DNA of 64,000 bases from Halomicrobium zhouii (GTDB taxonomy: Archaea > Halobacteriota > Halobacteria > Halobacteriales > Haloarculaceae): contig NZ_FOZK01000001.1 of assembly GCF_900114435.1 (NCBI RefSeq), positions 682,001 through 746,000 on the forward strand. Reading direction: 5' to 3'. A program made the position numbers and the translations under genes. A model generated the notes under the pieces. That model was not told where the DNA came from and made no database searches. It saw only the letters and a list, made by a program, of their open reading frames with translations. Positions 42,745 through 51,825 of the stretch are shown piece by piece (the stretch's first letter is position 1; every line of letters begins with the position of its first letter).

Positions 42745-44535
42745 ATGAGTTCGGTGCCCGAACGCTCGGAGATCGCGGAGGAGCACAAGTGGGATCTCGA
42801 GTCCCTGTTCGCCGACGACGAGGCCTGGGAGGCGGCCTACGAGGACGCCGAGGAACTCGTCGCGGACCTGGAGCGCTACGAGGGGCGGGCGACCGACGAC
42901 GCCGCCACGCTCCTCGAGACGCTGGAGACCTACGAAGAGCTGATGCGGACCGTCGCCGACGTCGCCTCCTACGCTCGGATGCGCAAGGACGAGGACACGA
43001 CGCGGGACAGGTACCAGGCCCTGACGGCTCGCTCGCAGTCACTCTCGTCGGATGCGTCGAGCGCGGCGAGCTTCCTCGAACCGGCCCTCCAGGAGCTGAC
43101 GTGGGACGACGTCGAGGCGATGATTGACGAGGAGCCCGCCCTCGCCGAGTACGAGCACTATTTCGACGACGTGCTCCGGATGAAAGAACACACCCGCTCG
43201 GCCGAGGTGGAGACCCTGCTGGCGGAACTGAGCGAGGTCACGGGCGCGCCCGGCGAGGTGTACAACATGCTCGCCAACGCGGACATGGAGTTCCCCACCG
43301 TGGAGGACTCCGACGGCGAGCCCCAGCCGATCACCCTCAACAACTTTACGACGCTCCAGAAGAACCCGGACCGGGAGTTCCGCCAGCGGGTGTACGAGGC
43401 GTTCTACGACGAGTGGGGGACGGTACGGAACGCGGTCGGCGCCGCGTACAAGAACAGCGTGAAGACGGACGTGAAGATGGCGCAGGCGCGTGACTACGAC
43501 ACCGCGCGCGAGGCCGCACTCGACGGGCCGAACGTCCCCGTCGAGGTGTACGACAACCTCGTCGAGACGGTCAACGACAACCTCGACAAGTTGCATCGTC
43601 ACGCCGAGCTGAAGCGGGACGCCATCGGCGCGGACGAGCTGCGGATGTGGGACCTCTACGTCCCGGTCGTCCAGGAGGAGTCCCCCGACGTCGAGTACGA
43701 GCAGGCCTGCGAGTACGTCGTCGACGCCATGGCGCCGCTGGGCGAGGCCTACCAGGACCGCGTCGCCGACGGGCTCGAGTCGCGCTGGGTCGACGTCTAC
43801 GAGACGGCCAACAAGCAGTCCGGCGCGTACTCCGGCGGTACGTACGACTCCCAGCCGTTCATCCTGATGAACTACCAGGACGACGTCGAGTCGATGTACA
43901 CGCTGGCCCACGAACTGGGCCACTCGCTGCACTCGGAGTACACCAGCGAGCACCAGCCCTACGTCTACTCGGGCTACGAGATATTCGTGGCCGAGGTCGC
44001 CTCGACGGTCAACGAGACGCTGCTGACCCACCACCTGCTGGAGACGGTCGAGGACGACCGCCTCCGCAAGCACGTCCTCAACGAGTACCTCGAACGGTTC
44101 CGCTCGACGCTCTATCGCCAGACGATGTTCGCCGAGTTCGAACACCGCGCCCACGAGATGGACGAGGCGGGCGAACCGCTGACGCCGGACCGGCTCGACG
44201 ACCTCTACCGCGACCTCAAGGGCACGTATTACGAACCGGCCGCCGTCGACGACCGTATCGCCCGCGAGTGGATGCGCATCCCGCACTTCTACCGCGCGTT
44301 CTACGTCTACCAGTACGCGACCGGTATCTCCGCCGCGGTCGCGCTCGTGGATGGTATCTTAGAGGAGGGCGAGCCCGCCGCCGAGCGCTACGTCGACTTC
44401 CTCTCGAACGGCTCCAGGGAGTACCCGCTCGAACTCCTGCAGGGCGCCGGCGTCGACATGGCCTCGCCCGAACCGGTCGAGCGCGCGGTGTCGACGTACG
44501 GCGACTACCTGGACGAACTGTCAGCGCTAGTCTGA
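42745..44535 (+). CDS. pepF: Oligoendopeptidase F (M3B metallopeptidase)
   Basis: The product has 596 residues. The zinc motif HELGH is at 389-393 (YTLAHELGHSLHSEY), with the third ligand region EIFVAEVASTVNE following. The all-helical N-terminal lobe starts EEHKWDLESLFADDEAW, characteristic of PepF. It degrades short cytosolic peptides. I chose ATG 42745 over an upstream in-frame ATG because the extra residues are not family-like. Confidence 0.94.
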   Translation: MSSVPERSEIAEEHKWDLESLFADDEAWEAAYEDAEELVADLERYEGRATDDAATLLETLETYEELMRTVADVASYARMRKDEDTTRDRYQALTARSQSLSSDASSAASFLEPALQELTWDDVEAMIDEEPALAEYEHYFDDVLRMKEHTRSAEVETLLAELSEVTGAPGEVYNMLANADMEFPTVEDSDGEPQPITLNNFTTLQKNPDREFRQRVYEAFYDEWGTVRNAVGAAYKNSVKTDVKMAQARDYDTAREAALDGPNVPVEVYDNLVETVNDNLDKLHRHAELKRDAIGADELRMWDLYVPVVQEESPDVEYEQACEYVVDAMAPLGEAYQDRVADGLESRWVDVYETANKQSGAYSGGTYDSQPFILMNYQDDVESMYTLAHELGHSLHSEYTSEHQPYVYSGYEIFVAEVASTVNETLLTHHLLETVEDDRLRKHVLNEYLERFRSTLYRQTMFAEFEHRAHEMDEAGEPLTPDRLDDLYRDLKGTYYEPAAVDDRIAREWMRIPHFYRAFYVYQYATGISAAVALVDGILEEGEPAAERYVDFLSNGSREYPLELLQGAGVDMASPEPVERAVSTYGDYLDELSALV

Positions 44536-44618
44536 GGGCGGTCTCGCCAGCTTAGACACTCTCTAAGCGATCCTTATCTACTGCATAGGATTGTCTCCAG
44601 ACCGAGTCCAGACGGACA

Positions 44619-46841
44619 ATGTCGAAGCATCCTCGCTCGCGACGGACGGTCCTCCAGGCGCTCGGCGTCGTCGGTTCGGGCGCGCTCGGTCTCGGCGCCC
44701 TCACGAGCGCGTCCCGCGGTTCCGGCGAAACGGAGTCCGACTCCGCGACGACTGATCCCTCCGGCTGGGGTTCGTACCAGTTCGACCCCGCGAACACGGG
44801 ATACAATCCCGGCGGGGCCGGGCTGGCAGACCCGATGTACTCCTGGCGAACCGAACTCGACCGGGACGCGAGCGGCCCCGTCGTCGGTAGCGAGTGCGTG
44901 TTCACGGTTCAGGCTGGGGCGACGGTCACGGCGCTGGACCGCGACACCGGTGCCGTCAGCTGGGCCGAGACGGTCGACGGCGAGATCGACCGCAACAGGG
45001 ACGAAACTGCTCTCGCGCTGGCTAACGGGACGCTCGTCGCGGCCCTCGGGAACTGCGTGTACGCGTTCGACGCGACCGACGGCACGGTCAAGTGGTCACA
45101 CCACCTCGACGCGGAACTGTCGACGCCGACGGTCGCCGACGGAATCGCTTTCTTCGCGATGGCGAACGGGGCGTTCCTGGCGTTCGACGTGGCGACCGGC
45201 GACGAGCGGTGGCGCTTCGCGGACGACGTCGGGTCGATATCGATGGCGAACGATTCGCGGAAGGCTCCCGCGGTCGCCCCGGACGGGTCGGCCGTCTACT
45301 TCACCGACGGCGAGTTCCTGTACTCGCTCGACCCGGCCGCCGGCACCGAACGCTGGCGTGTCACCGCGTCGCCGTACGCGGCCCCCGTCGCCGCGGACGC
45401 CGTCTACGTGACCGCCCACGACGCGGTCCGCGCGTTTTCGCCCGCCGATGGCACTCTCGTCTGGGAGCGAACGTTCGAGGAGAACGTCGACACGGCACCA
45501 GTCCTCGCGGACGGTCGCCTGTTCGTCCAGCACTACCCCCGGGGCGTTCGCGCGCTCGACGCGGGCACGGGAGAGACGCTGTGGACGGTCGATCTGGCGA
45601 TCGCCGACCGACGTACCACGCTCGTCGCCGACGGCGACCACCTGTACGTGCCGCTGCAGTCGGTCGTGGAGAACGGGGCGGGCGTCCTCGACGAGGTCGC
45701 GGCCCTCGACCCGGCCGACGGGACCGAACGCTGGCGCTTCTCCCGTCGCTACATCGACACCGTCGGTTCGGAACCGGTCCGCACCGTATCGGCGGGAGAC
45801 GCCCTGTACGCCGTCGTCGACGACGACGACGTCTACCGGATCGACGAGCGCCCGGACGGGGTCCGCTGGCGAGCCGAAGTCGGCGACGAACCGGACCGGG
45901 TGGCCGTCGCGGGGGACGGCGTCGTCTACGCCGCCTCGACATCGGGCGACGACGGCGCCCTGGCCGCGCTCGAACCCGCGACGGGCGCGATCCGCTGGGA
46001 GGTCAATGACGACGACCTCGTCGGCCGGCCGGTCGCGAACGACGAGTTCTGCTTTCACACGTCGTTATCCCTCCTCGCCCGCGATCCGGCGGACGGCTCG
46101 GTCGCCTGGCGCGCGAGCATCCCTGGCGAGGCGCGGACCGGTCTCCGCCTGCACGACGGAACTCTCTACTTCGGCTGGGGTGACGAGGGCGGCGCGATCT
46201 ACGCCGTCGACGCCGCCGACGGGAGCGAGCAGTGGGCCGTCGGTGCCGGCCGTTGTGCGCCATCTATCGACGTCGGGGGTTCGACGCCCGCCGTCGCCGG
46301 CGACGTGGTGGTCGCCGAGGTCGACGACGGCATGCACGGGTACGACGCCGCCGACGGCTCCGAACGCTGGTCGGTGGACCAGCGGGTGTACGCGCTCGCC
46401 GGCGGATCGGACCACGCGGTCGCGTCCTGGCGGAGCGCCGTGCGGGCCGTCGACCAGGAGGGGACGACGGTGTGGACGCGCGATCTGTCGAACAACGTCA
46501 CGGGACTCGAAGTGATCGCTGACGCGGGATCGGATGGCGTCGTGGTCGCCCGGACCGTCGGGTCCCCGGCGAGCCACTACCGGGCCCTGTCGCTGGCCGA
46601 CGGCTCGCCGCTGTGGGAGTTCTCGGCCGACCAGGGCCCCATCTCGATGCCGACGACTTCGGACGGCACGGCGTACGCGGCGACGGCAGGCGGTCGCCTC
46701 CACGGGTTCGACCCGGAAACCGGCGATATCCGGCAGTCCTACGACGCGTACCACGGCCTCCACGACAGGCCGGCCGTCGTCGACGGCACCGTCGCGGCCC
46801 CCAGCGACGAGGGGTTCGTCTACGGGTTCGAGACGCTGTAG
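44619..46841 (+). CDS. Exported PQQ-type beta-propeller protein
   Basis: The product has 740 residues. A Tat signal (SRRTVLQALGVVGSGALGLG, from residue 8) leads to a long series of propeller blades with repeated motifs of the form ALDPADGTERWR, AVDAADGSEQW, GYDAADGSERWS. About ten or more repeats suggest two propellers or one large one. Proteins of this type scaffold surface complexes or bind ligands; the PQQ-dehydrogenase catalytic residues are not evident, so no enzyme activity is assumed. Two neighbouring genes face the same way but are functionally unrelated. Confidence 0.85.
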   Translation: MSKHPRSRRTVLQALGVVGSGALGLGALTSASRGSGETESDSATTDPSGWGSYQFDPANTGYNPGGAGLADPMYSWRTELDRDASGPVVGSECVFTVQAGATVTALDRDTGAVSWAETVDGEIDRNRDETALALANGTLVAALGNCVYAFDATDGTVKWSHHLDAELSTPTVADGIAFFAMANGAFLAFDVATGDERWRFADDVGSISMANDSRKAPAVAPDGSAVYFTDGEFLYSLDPAAGTERWRVTASPYAAPVAADAVYVTAHDAVRAFSPADGTLVWERTFEENVDTAPVLADGRLFVQHYPRGVRALDAGTGETLWTVDLAIADRRTTLVADGDHLYVPLQSVVENGAGVLDEVAALDPADGTERWRFSRRYIDTVGSEPVRTVSAGDALYAVVDDDDVYRIDERPDGVRWRAEVGDEPDRVAVAGDGVVYAASTSGDDGALAALEPATGAIRWEVNDDDLVGRPVANDEFCFHTSLSLLARDPADGSVAWRASIPGEARTGLRLHDGTLYFGWGDEGGAIYAVDAADGSEQWAVGAGRCAPSIDVGGSTPAVAGDVVVAEVDDGMHGYDAADGSERWSVDQRVYALAGGSDHAVASWRSAVRAVDQEGTTVWTRDLSNNVTGLEVIADAGSDGVVVARTVGSPASHYRALSLADGSPLWEFSADQGPISMPTTSDGTAYAATAGGRLHGFDPETGDIRQSYDAYHGLHDRPAVVDGTVAAPSDEGFVYGFETL

Positions 46842-46964
46842 CCGGCCGGCTGCCGGCTGCGTCGCCCAACTCCACGACAGCCCGATAGCGACGGCTTCGA
46901 TAGACGGCGACCCCTGGCGCACCCAAAGGCACTTTGTAGTTCCATGCCGTACGACCGATATCCG

Positions 46965-48185
46965 ATGTCGCGCAGCCCTTCGCTTCCCGACAGACCCCGG
47001 CTGGACCTGGACCCGGAAATGACCCCCGACGAGCGCCTCGAGGCGCTCCGGGAGCACTTCGTCAAGCTCTCGACGGTCCACCGTGAACTGGAATCGCAAC
47101 TCGAGGCCGCCCGCGGCCGACAGGCCGACCTGACCGACGACGTCGACCAGCTCGAACGCGAAAACGAGATGCTCAAGACGTCGTCGCTGTACATCGCCAC
47201 GGCCGAGGAGGTCACCGAGGACGGCGTGATCGTCAAACAGCACGGCAACAACCAGGAGGTACTGACCGAGGTCGCCCCCTCCATCCGCGAGAACCTCGAC
47301 GCGGGCGACCGGGTCGCCATCAACGACTCCTTCAGCGTCAAGCAGATCCTCGAAGCCGAGACGGACGCCCGCGCTCAGGCGATGGAGGTCACCGGCTCGC
47401 CCGAAGTCACCTACGAGGACATCGGCGGTCTCGAAGAGCAGATCCGCGAGGTCCGCGAGGCCGTCGAGGAGCCGCTGATCAACGCCGACCAGTTCCGCGA
47501 GGTCGGCATCGAGCCGCCGAGCGGCGTCCTGCTCCACGGGCCGCCGGGGACTGGCAAGACGATGCTCGCGAAGGCCGTCGCCAACGAGACCGACGCCACC
47601 TTCATCAAGATGGCCGGCTCCGAGCTCGTGCGGAAGTTCATCGGCGAGGGGTCGCGACTGGTGCGGGACCTGTTCGAACTCGCCTCCGAGCGTGAACCGG
47701 CCGTCATCTTCATCGACGAGATCGACGCCATCGCCGCCAAGCGGACCGAATCGAAGACCTCCGGCGACGCCGAGGTCCAGCGGACGATGATGCAACTGCT
47801 CTCCGAGATGGACGGCTTCGACGAGCGCGGTGAAATCAGGATCATCGCCGCCACCAACCGCTTCGACATGCTCGACCGGGCCATTTTGCGGCCCGGTCGC
47901 TTCGACCGGCTCATCGAGGTGCCCAATCCGGAGTTCGACGGCCGCCAGCGCATCCTGGAGATCCACACCCAGGAGATGAACCTCGCTGACGACGTGGACC
48001 TGGCCCCGATCGCCCAGCAGACCGACGGCCTCTCGGGGGCCGAAATCGCCTCCGTCGCCACGGAGGCGGGGATGTTCGCCATCCGCGACGAGCGCACCGA
48101 GGTCCGAAAGGTCGACTTCGACGACGCGCTCGAGAAGATCGAAGACGAGGCGGAGGACGGCAGCCTCCCGGTCGCGTTCGCCTGA
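46965..48185 (+). CDS. pan: Proteasome-activating nucleotidase (PAN)
   Basis: The product has 406 residues: an N-terminal coiled coil (about 20-75), the OB-fold ring domain (about 76-145) and the AAA ATPase, with Walker A GPPGTGKT (193-200), [12 protein letters not shown] and the SRH region [20 protein letters not shown]. It unfolds proteins and feeds them to the 20S proteasome. The C-terminus ends AFA, so the HbYX gate-opening motif has Phe instead of Tyr. I chose ATG 46965 ([11 protein letters not shown]) over 46944, since it fits haloarchaeal relatives. Confidence 0.95.
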   Translation: MSRSPSLPDRPRLDLDPEMTPDERLEALREHFVKLSTVHRELESQLEAARGRQADLTDDVDQLERENEMLKTSSLYIATAEEVTEDGVIVKQHGNNQEVLTEVAPSIRENLDAGDRVAINDSFSVKQILEAETDARAQAMEVTGSPEVTYEDIGGLEEQIREVREAVEEPLINADQFREVGIEPPSGVLLHGPPGTGKTMLAKAVANETDATFIKMAGSELVRKFIGEGSRLVRDLFELASEREPAVIFIDEIDAIAAKRTESKTSGDAEVQRTMMQLLSEMDGFDERGEIRIIAATNRFDMLDRAILRPGRFDRLIEVPNPEFDGRQRILEIHTQEMNLADDVDLAPIAQQTDGLSGAEIASVATEAGMFAIRDERTEVRKVDFDDALEKIEDEAEDGSLPVAFA

Positions 48186-48434
48186 TCCGGTCCCGACTAT
48201 TTCCGACGCAGTTCGCCTGTATCCGCGCGCTGAGCCGGTCGAGTGGTGGCTTGCGGTTACTCGTCACCGGTGCCAGTCGTGTCCGAAACCGGGGGCTATC
48301 GCGGCCCCGTCTGGCGGTAAGGCGCCCCTTGTCCGGTTGAATCGGCCTTGATCGGGTCGAACTCACCCCGAATCCCATCAACCGAACTGAACGATATTCG
48401 GCCTTGACACTGTGTCCGGTCCCGGTATCTGGTG
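48186..48434. promoter_or_regulatory. Gap after pan with TCGGCCTTGA direct repeat
   Basis: No gene. TCGGCCTTGA occurs at 48342-48351 and again at 48398-48407, the second copy about 30 bases before the ATG at 48435 and directly after ACGATAT, a weak TATA. Two copies at 56-base spacing suggest a regulator site, but this is only a pattern. Confidence 0.25.
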
Positions 48435-49088
48435 ATGTCACACAACGACCAGGCCGCCGACGCGGGACGCGCGACCGGTGGCGTCGACGGACAGCCCTCC
48501 ACGGACAGCCCGGCCGGACCAGGCGAGGCCGACGACGCCGGGACCGGCGCAGACGCGGCCCGCGGCCACCCGAAGCCGAACAGAATCGTCCTGAAGGCCC
48601 GTTCGGACCGAGCCATCGTCAGGATCGAGGTCGGCGGCGAGATCGGATCGGACTGCCTGCTGGGCGGCTCGGAACCGTCGTACGACGACGTCGCCATCTG
48701 CCGGCTGGACGGCGCGGGCGAGCGCGAGGCCTACCGCTTCTCCGGCCCGATGGTCGACCTCGAAGTCGTCGAAGGGGAGGTCGCGGTCGAACTCGACCTC
48801 CAGCGGGACGGGCCGGACGAACGCGGCGGGCCGACGCGACTCTCAGTCCACGCACAGGGTCCGGCGGTCGACTACGAGTTCGCCGTCTCGGGCGCCGTCG
48901 AGTCCATCTCCGGCGGGACCCCGGCCGACCCGGACGGGAACCTGGTCGACGCCGTGACCGGGCGCGTGACCGGGAGCAGTGTCGACGAGTACCTGTTCAG
49001 CGGCGAGGTGACGGCGTTCGAGACGGCGACCGACGACGTGGTGGTGCTGCTCGACGACCAGGTCGTGGATCCCGCCGACCTCGGGTGA
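48435..49088 (+). CDS. Haloarchaeal protein of unknown function, beta-rich
   Basis: The product has 217 residues. The first about 45 are disordered, rich in Asp, Gly, Ala and Pro. The rest is predicted beta-rich (RIVLKARSDRAIVRIEVGG, YDDVAICRLDG, YRFSGPMVDLEVVEGEVAVEL) and ends with an acidic VVVLLDDQVVDPADLG. There is no signal peptide, membrane helix or catalytic motif. I do not recognise the family. A GTG immediately before the ATG is an alternative start. A T5 run (49102-49106) follows. Confidence 0.7.
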   Translation: MSHNDQAADAGRATGGVDGQPSTDSPAGPGEADDAGTGADAARGHPKPNRIVLKARSDRAIVRIEVGGEIGSDCLLGGSEPSYDDVAICRLDGAGEREAYRFSGPMVDLEVVEGEVAVELDLQRDGPDERGGPTRLSVHAQGPAVDYEFAVSGAVESISGGTPADPDGNLVDAVTGRVTGSSVDEYLFSGEVTAFETATDDVVVLLDDQVVDPADLG

Positions 49089-49101
49089 GTCTCGCGGAGT
49101 C

Positions 49102-49106
49102 TTTTT
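49102..49106 (+). terminator. T-run after the unknown beta-rich gene
   Basis: Five T residues start 14 bases after the stop codon, in the 54-base gap between convergent genes. A short T-run like this can end haloarchaeal transcripts. Confidence 0.35.
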
Positions 49107-49142
49107 CGACACGTGGCAGGGACGGTCGCTTCGCCGAATCCG

Positions 49143-49745
49143 TCAGAAGGGGAACCGGTCGGCCGCCGCCGACTCCGATCTCGTCGTGGCGTTTTGCACT
49201 GCCAGAACCCGCCGTTCCAGCGACGCCAGCCGCCGGGCGTCGACGTCGTGTCGGCTACGCACGGAACGGGGAAGCCGGTCGGTCGCGTTCCGCGTCGCGT
49301 TGAGGCGATCGTAGAGCGACGCCGTGTGGTTCTCCAGCGTCGCGCGCTCACTCGCGTCGAGTTCGTCGAGGCTCCTGTTGGCGACCGGTTCGGTCCCGTT
49401 GGTCCCCCAGCATTGCTCGATCGTGGAGACGTTCGCCTCGATCCGTTCGACCTCCGCGGCGATCACCCTGGCCCGTTCTCGGGTCGAGGTCGCGTTGTCG
49501 AGGCGGGCCTCGAATCCGTCCTCGTCGAGTTCGTTCCCGATCTCGTCGCGCTGGTCGCCGATGGCGTCGGCGAGCAGCCCGCCGGGAGCGGTGGAGCCGT
49601 TGTGGACGTCGCTCTGGTTCTCCAGTACCTCGGTACACGATGCTTCCTGGGCCGACGCGGTCGGGACGAAGAGGACGAGCCCGACCGCAGCTGCCAGCAG
49701 GAGGAGCGCGAGCGATCGAGCGTCGGACGTGGGGTCGTCTGTCAT
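49143..49745 (-). CDS. Secreted helical protein of unknown function (DUF7096/7094-like)
   Basis: The product has 200 residues. A signal peptide covers about 11-32 (hydrophobic core LALLLLAAAVGLVLF, then TASA). The mature protein is mostly helical and rich in N-x-S/T sites. It carries two Cys (CTEVLENQ, QCW) that could pair. It resembles the helical part of the protein at 959-2179. It lies just downstream of a membrane winged-helix gene, mirroring the pair at the left end of the window. Function unknown. Confidence 0.7.
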   Translation of the reverse strand: MTDDPTSDARSLALLLLAAAVGLVLFVPTASAQEASCTEVLENQSDVHNGSTAPGGLLADAIGDQRDEIGNELDEDGFEARLDNATSTRERARVIAAEVERIEANVSTIEQCWGTNGTEPVANRSLDELDASERATLENHTASLYDRLNATRNATDRLPRSVRSRHDVDARRLASLERRVLAVQNATTRSESAAADRFPF

Positions 49746-49797
49746 CGTAGCGAAAGTCGTGCGTGGTGCGATCGTAGCGAAATTCGTGCGTGGTGTG
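49744..49797. repeat. Two tandem 27-bp repeats
   Basis: ATCGTAGCGAAAGTCGTGCG (49744-49763) with GTGGTGCG following is repeated at 49771-49797 with only three differences, then decays. The unit lies right at the start of the gene at 49143-49745 and includes its start context. Confidence 0.75.
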
Positions 49798-49818
49798 ATC
49801 GTGTGGTGCGGTGGAGGC

Positions 49819-50901
49819 TCACGTCTCTGTCCCCTGACTGTCGATGGAGTCTGCGAGCGACAGGACGTTCTCGCGGCCCATCCGGAAGCTCCGGATCCAC
49901 TGCTCCTCGCGGAGGTTCGAGACGACGTAGCTGGTCTTGGCCTCGGTCCAGCCGAGTTCGTCGGCGACCTCCTGTTGCCTGACGCGACCGCCGCGTTCCT
50001 CCAGCAGGCGGACGACGCGTTCCTCGTTGCTCAGGAGCTCCGCGTCGTCGCCCCCGCTGCCGTCGTCGAGCAGTCGTCCCGGGGAGGGGGCCGGAAGCGT
50101 CCCGATGCGACCCCGGAGGGCCCAGGCGCCAGCGGCGAGCGCGACGACGCCGACCGCCGCGGCGAGGGGGACGGGGCTCGTTCCGGCCAGTGGCTGCTGG
50201 CTGAGGGTGAGCTGTGGCCCGCCCGCCCCGAACGTCGTCGGCCCGCGCCAGACGACGGTCCGCTCGCGCTGTGCGTCCGGCGTCGGCTCGACCGCGTCGA
50301 GTTCGTACCCCTCTGGCCAGGTAACGACGAGGCGCTCGCCGCCACTGAGGAAGAAGCCCTCGAGGGCGTCTCCAGCGTAGAGCTTCCCGTCTTCGCCGGT
50401 CGCGAACCCCTCCCACTGGAAGCTGTAGACGACCACGCCGTACTCGCGGGGGATCCGTCGGACGGTGGTCCGCACGTCGAAGTCCGTCGCGGCCATCTCT
50501 CGACCCGTCGCCGACTCGGCGGCCGCCACGGTCCCCCGGATCCGGTCGTGGAACCCGCCACTGGCGTTTCGAGCGTCCGACTCCAGGTTCCGCTGGAGGC
50601 GCGAGAACGCCGTCCTGTCGTCGCGGTCCTCGAGCCGCGTCCGGTACTCGATCTCCCAGGCCGCCGTCCCGTTCTCGGCGAGATCGACCGAGAGGATGAC
50701 GCCGTCGGTGCCGGTCGGCGTCGTCTCGTTGCCGGCTGGCGGCGACCCGGTGTCGGTACCTTCGACCTGCTGGGCCGGCAGGCGCTGGTCGGGCGCGACC
50801 GCCTGTGCGTAGGGGACGGCCTGGACGCTGGTCGCGAGCGGCACCACGGCCACGCAGAGGATCAGCGCCGTGGTCAGGAGTCCGGGACGTGGCCGTCGCA
50901 T
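49819..50901 (-). CDS. Membrane-anchored winged-helix protein, DUF7345/DUF7343-like
   Basis: The product has 360 residues. A signal peptide or anchor covers 1-28, and an extracellular domain about 60-245 (IEYRTRLEDRDD, YSFQWEGFA, WPEGYEL, W-R-GP). One membrane helix follows (about 255-275), then a linker and a cytosolic winged helix (EERVVRLLEERGGRVRQQEVADELGWTEAKTSYVVSNLREEQWI; about 300-343). This is a one-component, membrane-bound regulator layout. I chose ATG 50901, since an upstream start only adds non-hydrophobic Arg-rich residues. Its paralog is the partial gene at 1-802. Signal and targets are unknown. Confidence 0.82.
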   Translation of the reverse strand: MRRPRPGLLTTALILCVAVVPLATSVQAVPYAQAVAPDQRLPAQQVEGTDTGSPPAGNETTPTGTDGVILSVDLAENGTAAWEIEYRTRLEDRDDRTAFSRLQRNLESDARNASGGFHDRIRGTVAAAESATGREMAATDFDVRTTVRRIPREYGVVVYSFQWEGFATGEDGKLYAGDALEGFFLSGGERLVVTWPEGYELDAVEPTPDAQRERTVVWRGPTTFGAGGPQLTLSQQPLAGTSPVPLAAAVGVVALAAGAWALRGRIGTLPAPSPGRLLDDGSGGDDAELLSNEERVVRLLEERGGRVRQQEVADELGWTEAKTSYVVSNLREEQWIRSFRMGRENVLSLADSIDSQGTET

Positions 50902-51104
50902 CCGTAGGGGTACGTAACGACAGTCTGCGCAAAGTGGGTTGTTGCGGTAAGGCCTCGTTTGGATTCGGGGTTGTTGCCGGGAAGCAACGCCTGGGAGGAC
51001 GGTCGACGCAACTGACCCACGCGGTCGCTCTCGTCGCTCTCGACGAGAGACCGGCGACACCCGGAAGCGAAACGCCTTACCGCGCAGGTCGTCCAGATCC
51101 GATA

Positions 51105-51617
51105 ATGAGTCTCATCAGGCTCGTCTGGGGCGCAGGAGAGGGTCCCACGGAGCTGTCGGCCTTCGACGCGGCCCTGGCCGAGGCCGGCGTCCACAACTAC
51201 AATCTGGTGACGCTGTCGTCGGTCATCCCCGCTGGGCCCGACATCGAGGTGGTCGGGACCGCCCCGGACCTCGGCCCCGTCGGCGACGAACTCCACGTCG
51301 TCGAGTCCTCGGCCGTCGCCGCGCCGGGCGAGTCCGTCGCGGCGGGCGTCGGCTGGGCCCGCAGCGAGTCGGGACGTGGCATCTTCTACGAGGTCGACGG
51401 CGACGACCCCGAATCGGTCGAAGCCGAGATCCGGGAGGGTCTCGCGGCCGGGCGGGAACTCCGGGACTGGCGCTTCGTCGACGAGCAGGTCGTCGTCGAG
51501 TCGGCGACGGCGACGGACGAGTACGCTGGCGCTGTTGTGTGTGCGGTATATGGGGAGGGTAGGCCGGCGCCGACCGAAGGGAGGGGCCGGCTTACAGGCG
51601 AACGGGGAACGGAGTGA
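51105..51617 (+). CDS. pdaD: Pyruvoyl-dependent arginine decarboxylase with repeat-coded tail
   Basis: The product has 170 residues. The self-cleavage site is LVTLSS-VIPAG: the chain should split between Ser38 and Ser39, the latter becoming the pyruvoyl group. The enzyme makes agmatine from arginine, used in archaea for polyamines and for agmatidine in tRNA-Ile. From about residue 153 the sequence is coded by the first copy of a 43-bp intergenic repeat (51562-51604), so the last 18 or so residues (PAPTEGRGRL ...) are probably not part of the normal fold. Confidence 0.88.
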   Translation: MSLIRLVWGAGEGPTELSAFDAALAEAGVHNYNLVTLSSVIPAGPDIEVVGTAPDLGPVGDELHVVESSAVAAPGESVAAGVGWARSESGRGIFYEVDGDDPESVEAEIREGLAAGRELRDWRFVDEQVVVESATATDEYAGAVVCAVYGEGRPAPTEGRGRLTGERGTE

Positions 51618-51738
51618 CCCGTGAGCAGCGGTCGGCGCTGAACGGAGTGAAGCGCCGACGAACGAGCGAGCGGGAGCGCTAGCGACACGCGAGCCGGCCG
51701 GCGCCGACCGAAGGGAGGGGCCGGCTTACAGGCGAACG
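51562..51738. repeat. 43-bp perfect direct repeat and related short repeats
   Basis: GGCCGGCGCCGACCGAAGGG and the following 23 bases (ending CAGGCGAACG) occur exactly at 51562-51604 and 51696-51738. The DNA between has GTGAGCAGCGGTCGGCGCTG and GAACGGAGTGAAGCG phrases as near 19600. A diverged copy is at 12498-12545. The first copy is inside the 3' end of the arginine decarboxylase gene. Confidence 0.85.
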
Positions 51739-51825
51739 AGCGAGCGGCGCTAGCCGCAAACGGACTGCGACTGCGAGCACCGCTGGGCTTTTAACCGCCC
51801 TCGTCGAAGAGGAGTCGAACCCTTC

